Shown here: positions 22,221 to 34,200 of the stretch, piece after piece
How the letters are laid out: each line of letters begins with the position of its first letter
Numbering within the stretch: position 1 is the stretch's first letter
Assembly (NCBI RefSeq): GCF_000143535.2
Contig: NC_037325.1
Coordinates: 1,302,001-1,366,000, forward strand
Source: Botrytis cinerea B05.10
Lineage: Eukaryota > Ascomycota > Leotiomycetes > Helotiales > Sclerotiniaceae
Length of the DNA: 64,000 nt
Direction: 5' to 3'
Notes under the pieces: generated by a model
The model's database searches: none
What the model was told of the DNA's origin: nothing
The model's input: the letters and a program-made list of their open reading frames with translations, nothing else
Made by a program: the position numbers and the translations under genes

Positions 22221-25200
22221 TCACAATGTCTGAAAGGCAGCATTGGCTCTATACTCCTCATTTCGAGCCACCAGTTCGTCGTGGCTTCCTTGGTCCACGC
22301 AAATACCGCCGTCAATTGCGAAAATCGTCGACGCCTTCTTGATGGTTCTCAATCTATGGGCAATAGCGATAACAGTAACACCCTTTGCTGTCTTCTCCAA
22401 AGCCTCTTCAAACAATTTCTCAGACTCGGCATCAAGAGCCGAAGTTGACTCATCAAGAAGTAGTAAGCGTGGCTTTCTGAGTAATGCACGAGCAATGGAG
22501 AGACGTTGTAATTGTCCACCTGAAAATTGTCCACCATTGGAACCACAGGGGGTTTCGTATCCCTCGGGAAGAGAGACAATGGTATCGTGAATGTTTGCCA
22601 ATTTGCATGCAGATTCGATCTCTTGCATAGTTGGGGTATGTCCGACACGAGCACCAAGTTCGAGATTGAAGCGAACGGTGCCGTCAAATAGGACACTTTC
22701 TTGGGGCACGAGTGCAATATCATCGCGGAACGCAACGCCATCAATTTTGGAAATGTCTTGACCATCGATTTCGACACTACCGGACGCTGGGGAGTAGAAT
22801 CGTTCAAGGAGGGCAATGATGGTTGATTTTCCGGCTCCAGAACGACCAACAAGCGCGCAGAATGTACCGGGGGTAATGTTGATGGTGAGACCTTTAAGAA
22901 CCTCGATATCTGGACGAGCGGGGTAGGAGAAACGAACGTTGTTAAAGCGTACGGCGAGACCACCTGATCTGATGGGCTGTTTCTCGATCATTCCTTGAGA
23001 TGCTTCTGGATCATTTGTTGCTCGGCTGTTCTTAGATTCGAGGAGATTTTCAGGACCAATATCTATCAAATCAAGAACTCGTGCAGCGGATACTCCGGCT
23101 TTAGAGATATCGGGAGCTAGAGAGAACATTTGTCCACATAGCTGGGCACTGAACAAAAGGGCAGGTAGGACTGTGAAGAACTGTTGTTGGTTGTAACGTC
23201 CTTCTGCAACATTTCGAGCTCCCCACCAATATGCTAATGCGTAAACTAAGTTACTCATACTGTAAGCCATGGCGAGCCAGAAATTTCCGTATGCAATTGT
23301 CTTTAGTGTTGCAGTATAAGGAGCTTTCAGCGATCTATTGAAAACCTGGACAGTTTCTCCTTCAAGTGAAAAGATTGCAACCGTTTTGATGGCCGAAACA
23401 GCCTCAGTAGCAATAGAGACGGAGTTAGAGAAAGCTTTTGCGTGTCTTTCGTGGAACCTTGCGAGAATTTTCAATCTCAAGAAACCAGATGAAAGTAGAA
23501 CGGGGATGGTGGCAAGCAATACGACAGCGATTCTCCACGCGACGGCGTGTGCGAGGATAATTCCAGAAACCATGGATACGATAATCGATAGCATAACCCC
23601 GAGAAGAGTTCCAGTAATACCACTCAATGCGTTTGCATCAGCGCTGATATACGAAATAAGAGTACCGGGACTCCTGTTCTCTGATTCATGCCATTGAATG
23701 TCTTGTGCAAAAAGAGATTTTAGTGCCAAAACACGGACACGATAGAGTAGCTTCTCGGAAACACGACCAAAAGAAGATGCGCTGATGACGTTGGCGAAGA
23801 ATTCAATCAAAGCCAAAACGAAAAACAACAATCCGTACAAACTTCCGTTACTACGGATGCTAGCCGGGCTGAGACAGGGACTTAAACTGCTGACTGTATG
23901 ACCGAAAATAACAGCTTCTCCAGAATATGAGCCACCTACTATAACAGCACCGGCGATACCCAAGAAAACAAAGAACAAATGAGGTCTAGCCATCGACATA
24001 ATACCAAAGAACGTGGAGAGGAATGATCGGCCCTTAGTAGCAGTCTTATCATCCTTTGGAGCGAGTGTTTCACCAGAATCGCTGTTTTCCGCAACTGGAG
24101 TAGATTTTCCGGTGTTGTCCAATGACCTGACCTTTGCGAATTCCTATGTCGATTAGTATAGTTTATCAAAATCTACACGAGTTACTTACAGTATTGTCAA
24201 TCTTTTCTTGCAAATATTCTTCATCTTCGTTGGCATCCTCGGTTTGAATCTCAGAGATCGGTTCGTCAGAAGAGGCAAGTGTTTGGAGTCGGACTAGGTT
24301 TGCAAAAGCACCATCTCGAGCAAGTAGATCAGTATATGTGCCTTGCTCAAGGATTTCACCCTGGCTCATGACCACAATGTTATCGGCGTTCTTAATTGTT
24401 GACAGTCTGTGGGCAATTGAAATCGTGGTTCTTCCTTCGCTAACTCGTTCCAGAGCCATTTGAATTAAATGCTCACTGGCCGAATCTAGAGATGCGGTAG
24501 CTTCGTCGAGGAGCAAAATAGATGGGCGACGAACAATAGCACGGGCTAATGCAACACGTTGTTTTTGACCACCACTGAGTCGATTGCCTCCGGGTCCAGC
24601 TTCTGTAGACATACCATACTGCAATCGATCAATGAAGCCGAGAGCATCAGCTTCTGTCGCCGCGTCTCGCACAAGTCTAACAATTGTTTGAACGTTGGCT
24701 GAGCTAGCGGCGAGGGCCTCTTCAGGATTGGCACCTTCACGGATGGCCTGAGCAAGATCTGGTAAGCTTGAATCCAATAATGTCTCTCTGAGCTCAATAT
24801 GTTCTGGAAGTGGTGAATTGACTAAACCATAGGCGATGTTTTCAAGAATTGATCGATCAAGAAGTGTCGAGTTTTGAGCAACTGTTCCAATGAAACTTCT
24901 CGCACACTTGACATTGATGGTTTTCATGTTGTGTTCACCAATGAATACATCACCGCGAACAGGGTCGTAAAGACGTTGAACTAAAGCTGCGACAGTGGAT
25001 TTTCCACTACCAGAGAGACCGACGAGTGCGGTGTGTTTATTGGTTGGGATTCTCAAGCTGAATGACTTAAGAACAACAACTTCAGGTCGCGATGGATATG
25101 CAAACTCCACATTCTTGAATTCTAGATCTCCCGGGATTGTAGTGAAGGTTTGACCTTCGGTTGTAGTTGTTCCATCGATCAAGGAGGGCTTATTGATCGT

Positions 25201-26306
25201 CACGACGAGCTTGGTGAACGCACTACTAGCTGCAGCAAATATTTGCATGAAAGGAGCGATTTGACTGACAATGAAAGATGCTACATATGATTAGTACGAG
25301 CCTAAACAATGGGTTTGAATAACTTACAGTCAACAAGGAGGAAGATGACGGTGTACACAGCTCCTACTGTGGTTCCAGATCCGGTGTCAACAGAGGCAGC
25401 AATTTCTCTACTTCCTTGCCAGAAAGCAAGAGCATTTGCGGAGTAAGCAATGAAGTACAAACAACCAAGTTGCACGGATGCGACAATAGCTTTCATGATT
25501 CCCTCTCTTTGTGCCGCACCAATGTGACGAGCGTACACAGCTTCCAAGCGGGAACTGGCGCCCATAGCTTGAACCAAAGACATATTTGACAGTCCTGCTG
25601 AAGCAATAGCTGTCGCTGCTGCTACATGATCTGACATTCGGCTTGCATACTTTTGAGTAAAGTGTCCTCCCACCAATGCCATCAAAAGATAGGCTGGTAC
25701 CAAAGAGATGAGCATACCCGCCAGTTTTGCACTCTTGATGAAAGAGACGACATATGAGGCGACGAAGTAGGATATACTGGCAATAAAGATTCCGACCTTC
25801 TCAGAGGTTCCTGTTTGGATGGTTTGAAGATCGACATCGAGGCGGGAAGCTACTTCACCAGATGGCAATGTATCGAAAAATGCGACTTCTTGACGTAGAA
25901 GGACATCTAGATATCTCATTCGCAGGCGTCTAACGAGACGCTCACCAAGAAGACTCCAACATCCAGTATGAATATAGATCAAACAGAAATTTGCAATTGT
26001 CACGTAAATGACATCTAATACTTTAGTCACAACGCCATCTGTGAGTGACGCAGAACTAGTCGAGGAGGTACTACAAGATGTTGAATTGAGGTCGTCTACC
26101 AGTTGGCCGAACAAGATACCCAGTAGGGGGAATGGAACCCCAGAAGCGACCGAGGTGATGAATCCAACGACAAGAAGAACATAATCGAGCGGTTCTGGAT
26201 CACTTGAGAGTAATAGACGTAAGTATTGTCCGCTTTGCTTTTCGGCACCCGCAACCTTGGAGGGCAGGCCAACGATTCGATCTTTCAGTGCCGAAAGTTT
26301 TGACAT
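22221..26306 (-). CDS. Full-length ABC-B (MDR-type) transporter, candidate siderophore exporter
   Basis: A membrane ATPase of TMD-NBD-TMD-NBD layout. Three exons (26306-25328, 25280-24190, 24143-22221) give 1,330 residues; introns are 47 and 46 nt and in phase. TMD1 covers about residues 45-340. NBD1 has Walker A GLSGSGKST (about 417), signature RLSGGQKQR, Walker B ILLLDEATASLD and H-loop IAHRLSTIK. After an acidic linker, TMD2 starts near 730. NBD2 has Walker A GRSGAGKST, signature QFSGGQLQR, Walker B LLLLDESTSALD and IAHRLRTIK. Both ATP sites look intact. The ATG at 26306 is the first in frame. The gene is divergent from the ferrichrome-type NRPS and shares its GATA-rich promoter. Export of a siderophore or intermediate, or relocation between compartments, is inference; sequence alone would allow any multidrug substrate. 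Confidence 0.93.
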
Positions 26307-26754
26307 GACTGCAATCAAGATCAATGATAGTTGCAGAACTCGAATGTCGAAGATACAACGCCATGCACTTGAATCAACAAAAAAGTTTCTGCTTTGACAA
26401 GCGATGAATTTTCAGTCTATAATCCGCCCGAGAGTGGCACCCTGGTGATGGAGAAGGATTCTTGGAACTTACATAACAAAAACACGTTCACAAAATTGGG
26501 CACGAAAATCGGAGTGCAAAACATTGGCATGTACATTTTGAAAAAAAAAGGAAGTTATGGAACACGACTAACGTTCAGTTCGACCCCTATCCATCAATGA
26601 AAGAAGCGGTTTTCTCCGTACCATGAGATGAATGATGTCGTCGAAAACATGGGTTAGAGCTAATGACTCCACAGAGTTCGTATATTAGTTGCCCCTCTAA
26701 CGGATTTGGAAGACAAGAACAAAAATCACATCGCCGTTCAGAGTCATGCATTTG

Positions 26755-26763
26755 ATCTGATTA
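26755..26763 (+). promoter_or_regulatory. Near-match GATA-factor site (ATCTGATTA)
   Basis: One mismatch to ATCWGATAA, five bases before a perfect site. The spacing makes it a plausible low-affinity half of a tandem element. Confidence 0.4.
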
Positions 26764-26767
26764 GATG

Positions 26768-26776
26768 ATCTGATAA
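26768..26776 (+). promoter_or_regulatory. SreA-type GATA site ATCTGATAA
   Basis: A perfect match to ATCWGATAA, 462 bp upstream of the ABC transporter ATG. It lies in the first copy of the 18-bp duplicated segment 26763-26780. Confidence 0.7.
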
Positions 26777-26902
26777 GATTCATGTAGCAAGTGGCATTAT
26801 GGTTAATACCAAGGAAAGCATGTTAAGTAATGAAAACTTTTAACAGGTAATTAAAACTGGGAACCGACATCGGTGGTTGCATTTGATGGGTTAGACGAGA
26901 TG

Positions 26903-26911
26903 ATCTGATAA
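26903..26911 (+). promoter_or_regulatory. SreA-type GATA site ATCTGATAA
   Basis: The second perfect site, in the second copy (26898-26915) of the 18-bp duplicated segment, 135 bp from the first. Confidence 0.7.
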
Positions 26912-27593
26912 GATTATAGGAAAGCCTAGGCCACTAAAAGCGGACTCCTATCCAAAAAGGGTATGGCTCAAAATAATCCCCGGCAGTAATGAACAAACTT
27001 CTGTTAGCTTTCAATGGCATGTTAAACAGGTATATGCATAAAGTAGTTTACCCACCCGATGAAAAAGTTAATTACGACATCCACTTTGAAGGATCACGAA
27101 TAGCAAAAGTTCTTCTTGACTACCTGTCGATAAGCATAAGGACAGCTTTGAGACAGATCCCAATAGACTTCAATCGAGCGTCAAGTTGTTGATTCGGTGC
27201 TGATGTTGCAATGTAGTTCAAGAGCAATCTTAATAATGAGGGTCTATCCCTCACAGATATTCTACACCACACTTCTAGGTTTGGTAGCCAAGAGTGCACA
27301 CATCCATATAAACTCACTAACAAGATGATGAACACATACCAGTACTCGATCCATACATAGCCTTCAAAATTATAATGGACCTTTTCTCCACTTTGGATTA
27401 AAATTTCCTTCCATTTTCAACGGTCCCAAGCCAATTGTGTGAACCTTTCAACGGAAAGCGTTTCTTGATTAAATCCCCTAACCCGGAAAAAAGATTAATA
27501 GGGCTTAGCGTGTGTACGGTAGTACAAACTCAAGTACCATACCGGTGTTATTTCAAGCTCTTTGACATATTCGATGGATCAGACTCTAAGAGA

Positions 27594-27602
27594 TTATCAG
27601 AT
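27594..27602 (-). promoter_or_regulatory. SreA-type GATA site ATCTGATAA (minus strand)
   Basis: A perfect site read on the minus strand, about 610 bp upstream of the NRPS ATG. It is paired with an opposite-facing site that starts four bases further on. Confidence 0.7.
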
Positions 27603-27605
27603 CAG

Positions 27606-27614
27606 ATCAGATAA
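27606..27614 (+). promoter_or_regulatory. SreA-type GATA site ATCAGATAA
   Basis: A perfect site in the W=A form. Together with the minus-strand site it makes a 21-bp composite element bounded by TTATC and GATAA. Confidence 0.7.
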
Positions 27615-28211
27615 ACATCAAGCTTAGACTATAGTAAGGGTATTTTACAAATTAGCGCTACGTTTCGTTGTTGACGGTTTCTTATAGTTTAGTACTTTCG
27701 TGGATACCCGTTGTAACCAGTACTATACCTGTCACCCTCCACACCCCTCATCTCGTATAGCTACTGCGCGATGATGCAGATGCCCATTCCTGTTGTCTTC
27801 ACCCAGCTATATCACCGTCATCGACTGGTGAGTTTTTGGGATGGATCATCTAGAAATCGGGACCGAGTCAAGTATGTCAAGATGATCTCAGATGTCAATA
27901 TTTTTGCGACTAGACCCCAGCATCAAGGCCCCCAATGCTCCGAGGCCCCAGTGAACTACCACTCTTGCCGTGATCGGGGTATATATTCTGCAACATGGAG
28001 ATTCCACAATATACCTTGGCATTGGGCAATGCATAGCTCGACAGTGAGAAATTTTTGATCAAGTGATTTAAGCTACCGTTCAACATTCATCCTAATAATG
28101 ATTCATTTATATCCCGGCCTTGTCAACCTTCAATTCTCTGACACTTTTTTCATGAATAATTATCCCTAGTATCAATAGTTTCACCATCAACCATCAAAAT
28201 TTCCAAACATC

Positions 28212-31200
28212 ATGGATTCCATAATACCCAATACCACATTTCCATACTTAGACACTGCTTATCGAAATGTCGCAGATTCACAAGTGTCTAAAGGAGAATT
28301 GAACAGAAATCGATCCGGAAATGATTCAGAACCACACTTGAAGACAATCAGCAAGATTTTCTCATCTGGAGAATGGGATTTCGATCTTTCCATTATCCAA
28401 GAATCTTATGCCCAATTCGTTGCTGCCTTCACAGGGCACGATGAAGTTGCTTTCTACACTTACTCTGATATATCTTCAAACACCCCAACTGCAGATAATT
28501 TGCAAGAATGTGGCATCATCCATGCTCGCTTGACAGAAGAGCCTAAGAATGACCAAAAAATTCACCCATCGATATCGTGGAGATTCGTTCAAGATATTCC
28601 CCGATCAATGGAATCTTTCGATTTCGCTTTACATGTTACTAAGTCTCGTGATATGAAATCACTCTCCGATATAGTAAGTATTTTAGAATGAGATTCAAAA
28701 CTATCACTAACACTCACAGACACCTTTCACAATCATCATCACTGTGGATGATGCATCCGTCATTGAATCTACTCTATCATATGAGCCATCTTTACTATCT
28801 GATTCGGATGCCCCACATATATTCGGCGCAGCCGTTTCTTATTTACGATGTTCCCCATCAAGTGATGCGGAAACCGTAGCAAACGAATCGGTTCTAAACT
28901 TCCCTCCACTAATTAGGCCACCCTCGTTTCTTGAGGATGAAAGAGGATCAGATCTTCAAAACCAGAAAGCTTTGTTGCATTCAGCCTTTGAGCGACGGGT
29001 AGCTCAACATCCGAACCGAGTTGCGTTGGATTTCCTGCAATCTCAAGATTCAGAATCGAAATCTCCCGTCCGAAGAACTTTCACATACTCAGAATTGAAT
29101 GAGATCACAACGAGTCTGGCTGAGTATATATTATTATCCCGAGGCGAACAAGAAAGTGGCAACTCTAAATTTGTACCTGTCCTGCTTTCGACTTCCGCCG
29201 AACTTTATATCGCCTACTTGGCAATTTTGAAAGCAGGCTTGGCGTTTTGCCCTCTCCCTATTGAGGCACCTCCCCAGAGATTGAAGGATATTCATGAAGA
29301 CCTGATGCCTCAAATCATTCTGGGTTCGGAGCAATATCGTCATAAACTTTCTGCTATTTCATCAGATTCTATGAAGTGGATCGATATTGAATCTTTCATT
29401 CACATGAGAACCCGTGCCGGAATCGCCACTCAAAATCCTCCGTCGTTCCGTGTGGTAGCAAGTCCTGAGGAGAACGATGTTGCATATATAATGTATACTT
29501 CTGGTTCAACGGGTAAGCCAAAGGGTGTACAGATAACTCATCTCGCAGCAGCTTGCTCCATTGCATCGCATGCTATCACTTCAAAATTGCCACCATCACC
29601 GGAAGGAATCCCTCGATGGTTTCAGTTTGCGGCCCCAACTTTCGACCCTTCGCTGATGGAAATCTTTGTGACGTTCTCAACAGGAGCCACACTTTGTTCT
29701 GCTTCACGTGACCTTACCTTGACAGATTTTGAGGCGGTTGTATCTGAACTACAGGCAACAGTCATGATGGCTACACCCAGTATGGCAGCTCTCCTCCGTC
29801 GCTCCAAGCTTACTTCACTCAAAAGCTTGTGGACCATGGGCGAGACTGTTCTGCGAAAGAACATCGAAGACTTTGCGCGTTCGCCTAGTCCAGATCAGTC
29901 ATCTGAACTCTGCAATGCATATGGTCCTACAGAAGCAGCTATTAATTGCACATTAATTCCTAATTTTCACCCTGAAGACAGAGGGTCTATCATTGGGCCA
30001 GCTCTACCAACATGCTCTCTATTTGTTGTGGATACAGGCTCAGACTCTATCAAACCCGTTCCCAAAGGATTTGCCGGCGAACTTGCGATTGGAGGGCCCC
30101 AAGTTAGCGTTGGCTATCTGAATCGACCAGAACAAAATGCCAAAGCCTTTATCGTCAGTCCTGAATTTGGAAGACTGTATCTTACTGGAGACAAAGCTCG
30201 TATTGTTACTGATCGTAGTGGTCAACATGTTGTGGAGTTCCTTGGACGTATGGATACTTCCCAGGTCAAGCTCAGCGGCAGAAGAGTTGATCTTGGAGAG
30301 ATCGATACAGTCGTGGCGAGTTCCGCAGGAATCAAAGAGGCGGTAACAGTCTCGTATAAGCGATTCGCTAATCAGGCCGGAAGCGAGGAAGCTGTTTGTT
30401 TCATCATTCTTGATGCGGATACCACCAAGGAAGATGTGGAAGCTAGGTGTCGTGAGAACGCAGCCCGACTTCTACCATCATACATGTGTCCCTCGAAGTA
30501 TTTCGTTTTATCTAAGATGCCAAGATCTTTGGCTGGCAAGATTGACAGAAAATCTCTTTCTGCGATGACAGAAGCACTTTGGAATGAGGACAGCTCAAAG
30601 CCTTCTAACTTGCTTCAAAATGGTGAAGACGCCAGCTCGAGTAATTCTCAAGGGCAAGATGAAATTATGAGACTGATTTTAAACCTACTGTCGGAGCTAG
30701 TGGGGTCCACTGCGAACTTGACTTCGAACACTAACCTGTTCTCTCTTGGTATTGACAGTTTGAAAGCTATTCGATTTTTGCAATTGGCCAGAGATGCAGG
30801 CATCACAGAGCTCAGTATTGCTGACGTACTCGGAGGTGCAACTCCCCTAAAGTTGAGAAACATCATCGTGGAGCGCCGCAAGAATGCTACTGGAGAGACG
30901 CCTACTCATGAAGTTATAGGCACTCCTATATCTTTTGATGATTTTGAAGCGAAGCATCGACCTATCTGCAGCGAAAGTCTCGGGATATCGTCGCAAGATA
31001 TCGCTAAGATTCTGCCAACTACTGCTACACAGTCCGGAATGCTAGCAAGTTTCTTGAGAAGTTCAAAGGATAACAAGCATTATATACACAACTCTGTTCA
31101 TCACATCAACCCATCTGTTGATATTTCCCGACTCAAAGATTCCTGGATAGCGACTGTTCAACGCCATGAATCATACAGGATGGTTTTTGTCGCCATTGAT

Positions 31201-34200
31201 GATGCTCTATCGCCATTTGCACAATGTGTTCTGAAAGAATCATCCGCCTTGGATGTGCCAAGCTGGAAGGAAGTAACTTGCGAGTCAGACGACCCTCAGA
31301 CTGTGGTTAAATGCATACAATCAACACTACGAGATGCCGAGAACGAAATGTTGTTGGATAGGCCACCGTATCAGATGACTCTTATCCAATCACCTACCAA
31401 AACTTTCTTCACTTTTAGCGTTTTCCACGCTATTTTCGACGGTGCTTCTCTACAGCTTTTGTTTGATGAAGTCGACCTCGTATATCGTGGATCAGATATT
31501 CCCAGAAGAACCGAGATTTCTACTGCGGTGAGCATGCACTATGGTTCAGATCCTACTCAAACAATCGAGTTCTGGTCCTCTCAGTTGAAAGACTGTGATC
31601 CTGTTCCTTTCCCATCACTCACTGGCCTGAAACCAGAAACAATGACAAAGCTCCCATTAACCTCCTCAATCAAAGCATCAATTGGTATAAATGACTTGCG
31701 CGATGGTGCCATGAATTGCTCTACATCACCATTGAGCATCCTCCAGGCTGCCTGGGCATTGATTCTAGCTACTTATAAGGATTCCATCCACAGCTCAACG
31801 TTTGGTAGTGTTATATCTGGCCGATTGGATGAAGACTCAAAAGTTTGCATGGGTCCCACTTTTACTACAGTCCCAATCAATATTCCTGCTCAATTACTTG
31901 AGTCAAAAGCAACTAGCGTCTCCTCGATATTACACGCGATAGCCAAGATTAATGCAGAATCTCTAGCTCATCTCCAGATACCATTGAACTCGATTGTGGC
32001 ACCAAATGGAGGCTTGTACTACGATACTCTCCTTGCATTCCAAGACTTTTCCACTGGTACAAACCATTCAGAGTTGTGGTCAAAGGTTGACTACCCTGCA
32101 ATGGCAAACGATTTTGCTGTTATGATTGAGATCTGGCCCGAGGTAGACGGATCGCTTCGTCTACGAGCAACATATACAGATGAGTTCCTCAATGATGAGT
32201 CTGCTACCCTGATGTTGCAGCAATTCAGTGATCTCATCAGTTTTGTCATCCGCAATCCCAAGAATTCTTACATGGATGGTAGATACGCTACTGCTCCATC
32301 GATATACCCTCAAGTCATGTCAACCGAGTTAACCGGGGCCAGCGCTCTTTTGCATACCGAGTTTGAGCGAAACACAAAGATGAACCCCGACGATATCGCA
32401 CTCATCTTCATGAATGACTTCACGGCTCAAGATCCAGCAGCAAACGTTCAATGGACATACGCTGAGCTTGACCACAGGGCCAACCGACTTGCGTCTTATC
32501 TAGTTCAGAGATATGGTCCCTTGGAGGATAAAGTTGTTCCCTTTTCCATGTACAAATCACCGGAACTCTACGTAGCTATTCTTGGTATTTTGAAAGCTGG
32601 TGGTGCTTGGTGTCCAATTGATCCCACATTCCCCGCATCCCGCCGACACGACTTAATTGTCAGAACGGATGCTAACATGCTCTTGGTAGCAAACGATACT
32701 GTGAGTCAAGACGCTCAAGCCATTCCACAAGGTGTTGCTTTGATCGACATATCAGAGAACAACGTCACAAATTCTACCTTCAGCCTTGACGAAACTAAGC
32801 CGTCAAGTTTGCCCATCATCAGGAGTAACTCGATGGCATACTTGATCTGGACTAGTGGAACAACAGGTCTGCCTAAAGGTGTCCAAGTTCACCATAGCGC
32901 CGCGGCCACAGCTATGCAATCTTTGAAAGAAAGCATACCTGTAAGCCGTTCCGGCGCAGTCCGCTGTCTCCAATTCTCGCAACCAACATTCGATGTCTTC
33001 GTGCAAGATCTTTTTTACACCTGGGGTTTGCGCGGAACTGTTATCGCAGCACCCAAAGATGTAATGCTTGGTTCCTTCCCAGATCTTGCCAATATAACCA
33101 ACGCTACACATGCCCATCTCACTCCTGCTTTCGCAACAATCGTATCTCGCGTGCATTGCAAAACCCTCGAGATCGTGACTATGATTGGAGAAGCCTTGCC
33201 TCAGCCTGTCGCCGATGATTGGTCGCAGAACATGCTCGCTTATAACACTTATGGTCCTGCTGAAGTGAGTGTTGTATCCACAGTTAAACAATTCGGCGGT
33301 TTTGAAAATCCGTTCAAGAGCACAAATGTCGGCTTACCATTACCCTCCGTGGGCGTCTTTGTGCTCAACAACGAGCGAGTCGTGATGAGACATGGTGTTG
33401 GAGAACTAGCTCTATCAGGCCCACAAGTAGCTCGAGGCTATTGGAAAGACCTAGCCAAGACGGAAGAAAAGTTTCATTGGAACGACAGTTGTGGAGCCCA
33501 TATATACATGACTGGAGATATCGTCCGACAACTTCACGATGGCAGTCTAGAGTTTGTTGGACGCCGTGATGATTTGGTGAAGATCAATGGAATGCGAGTC
33601 GAGTTGAGCGAGATCAGTTTTGCGCTCAGTCATTGTCATCCGGATACGGAACAAGCGGTTACCATGCTCATGGCCCGACCAGATCGTCCGACAAAGGTTT
33701 TGGTGACGTTCTTGTCAACCCCAAGCATTCCTGCTCAAGACTTACTCATTACCAATAATCGTGCAGTCGAGGTTGCCAAAGCCGCCATGGCGGTATCGAA
33801 AGCAAATCTTCCCGAGCATATGATCCCTAGCGTTCTCGTGGTGCTAAATCGGATACCGGTAACCGCATCTGCCAAGATCGACCGCAAAGCTCTATCTGGT
33901 GCTTACGAAGCTCTAGATCTCGAGTCATGGGAAAGTAATTTCACATCCACCCAGGATACAGTCTGGACAGACGAGGAAGAACGACTTCTCGAGCATTTTG
34001 CCACCTTTCTGGGAACCGAGAGCAAGAACTTCCGTTCAAATAGTCGACTCGCAACCTTAGGTTTTGATTCAATCGCTGCTGTGCGTTTCACAGCTAGATT
34101 GAAGGCTGCCGGCTACAAGGTTTCAGCTGCACACATGCTACACTGTCAAACCATCGCGGATCTCTGCAACCTCTTCAACAAACCCGCTTCCAATTCTACT

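Larger units (their letters stand above)
26307..28211. promoter_or_regulatory. Shared divergent promoter of ABC transporter and ferrichrome-type NRPS
   Basis: This 1.9-kb spacer separates two divergent start codons. It contains four perfect ATCWGATAA sites, one near-match, an 18-bp duplication around two of the sites, and several CCAAT boxes (27160-27164, 27431-27435, 27932-27936, and reversed at 28021-28025). ATCWGATAA is the known SreA/Sre1 binding consensus of ascomycetes, and CCAAT is bound by the CBC/HapX complex. Both regulate siderophore genes. No frame in the spacer is convincingly coding. A 71-codon minus frame at 27120-27335 is noted only as unexplained. Confidence 0.75.

Noticed and set aside
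27120..27335. Minus-strand 71-codon frame in the divergent promoter, with a helical, hydrophobic translation
   Set aside because: Could be a gene relic, but there are no flanking exons or recognisable motif, and it lies in the middle of a regulatory region.
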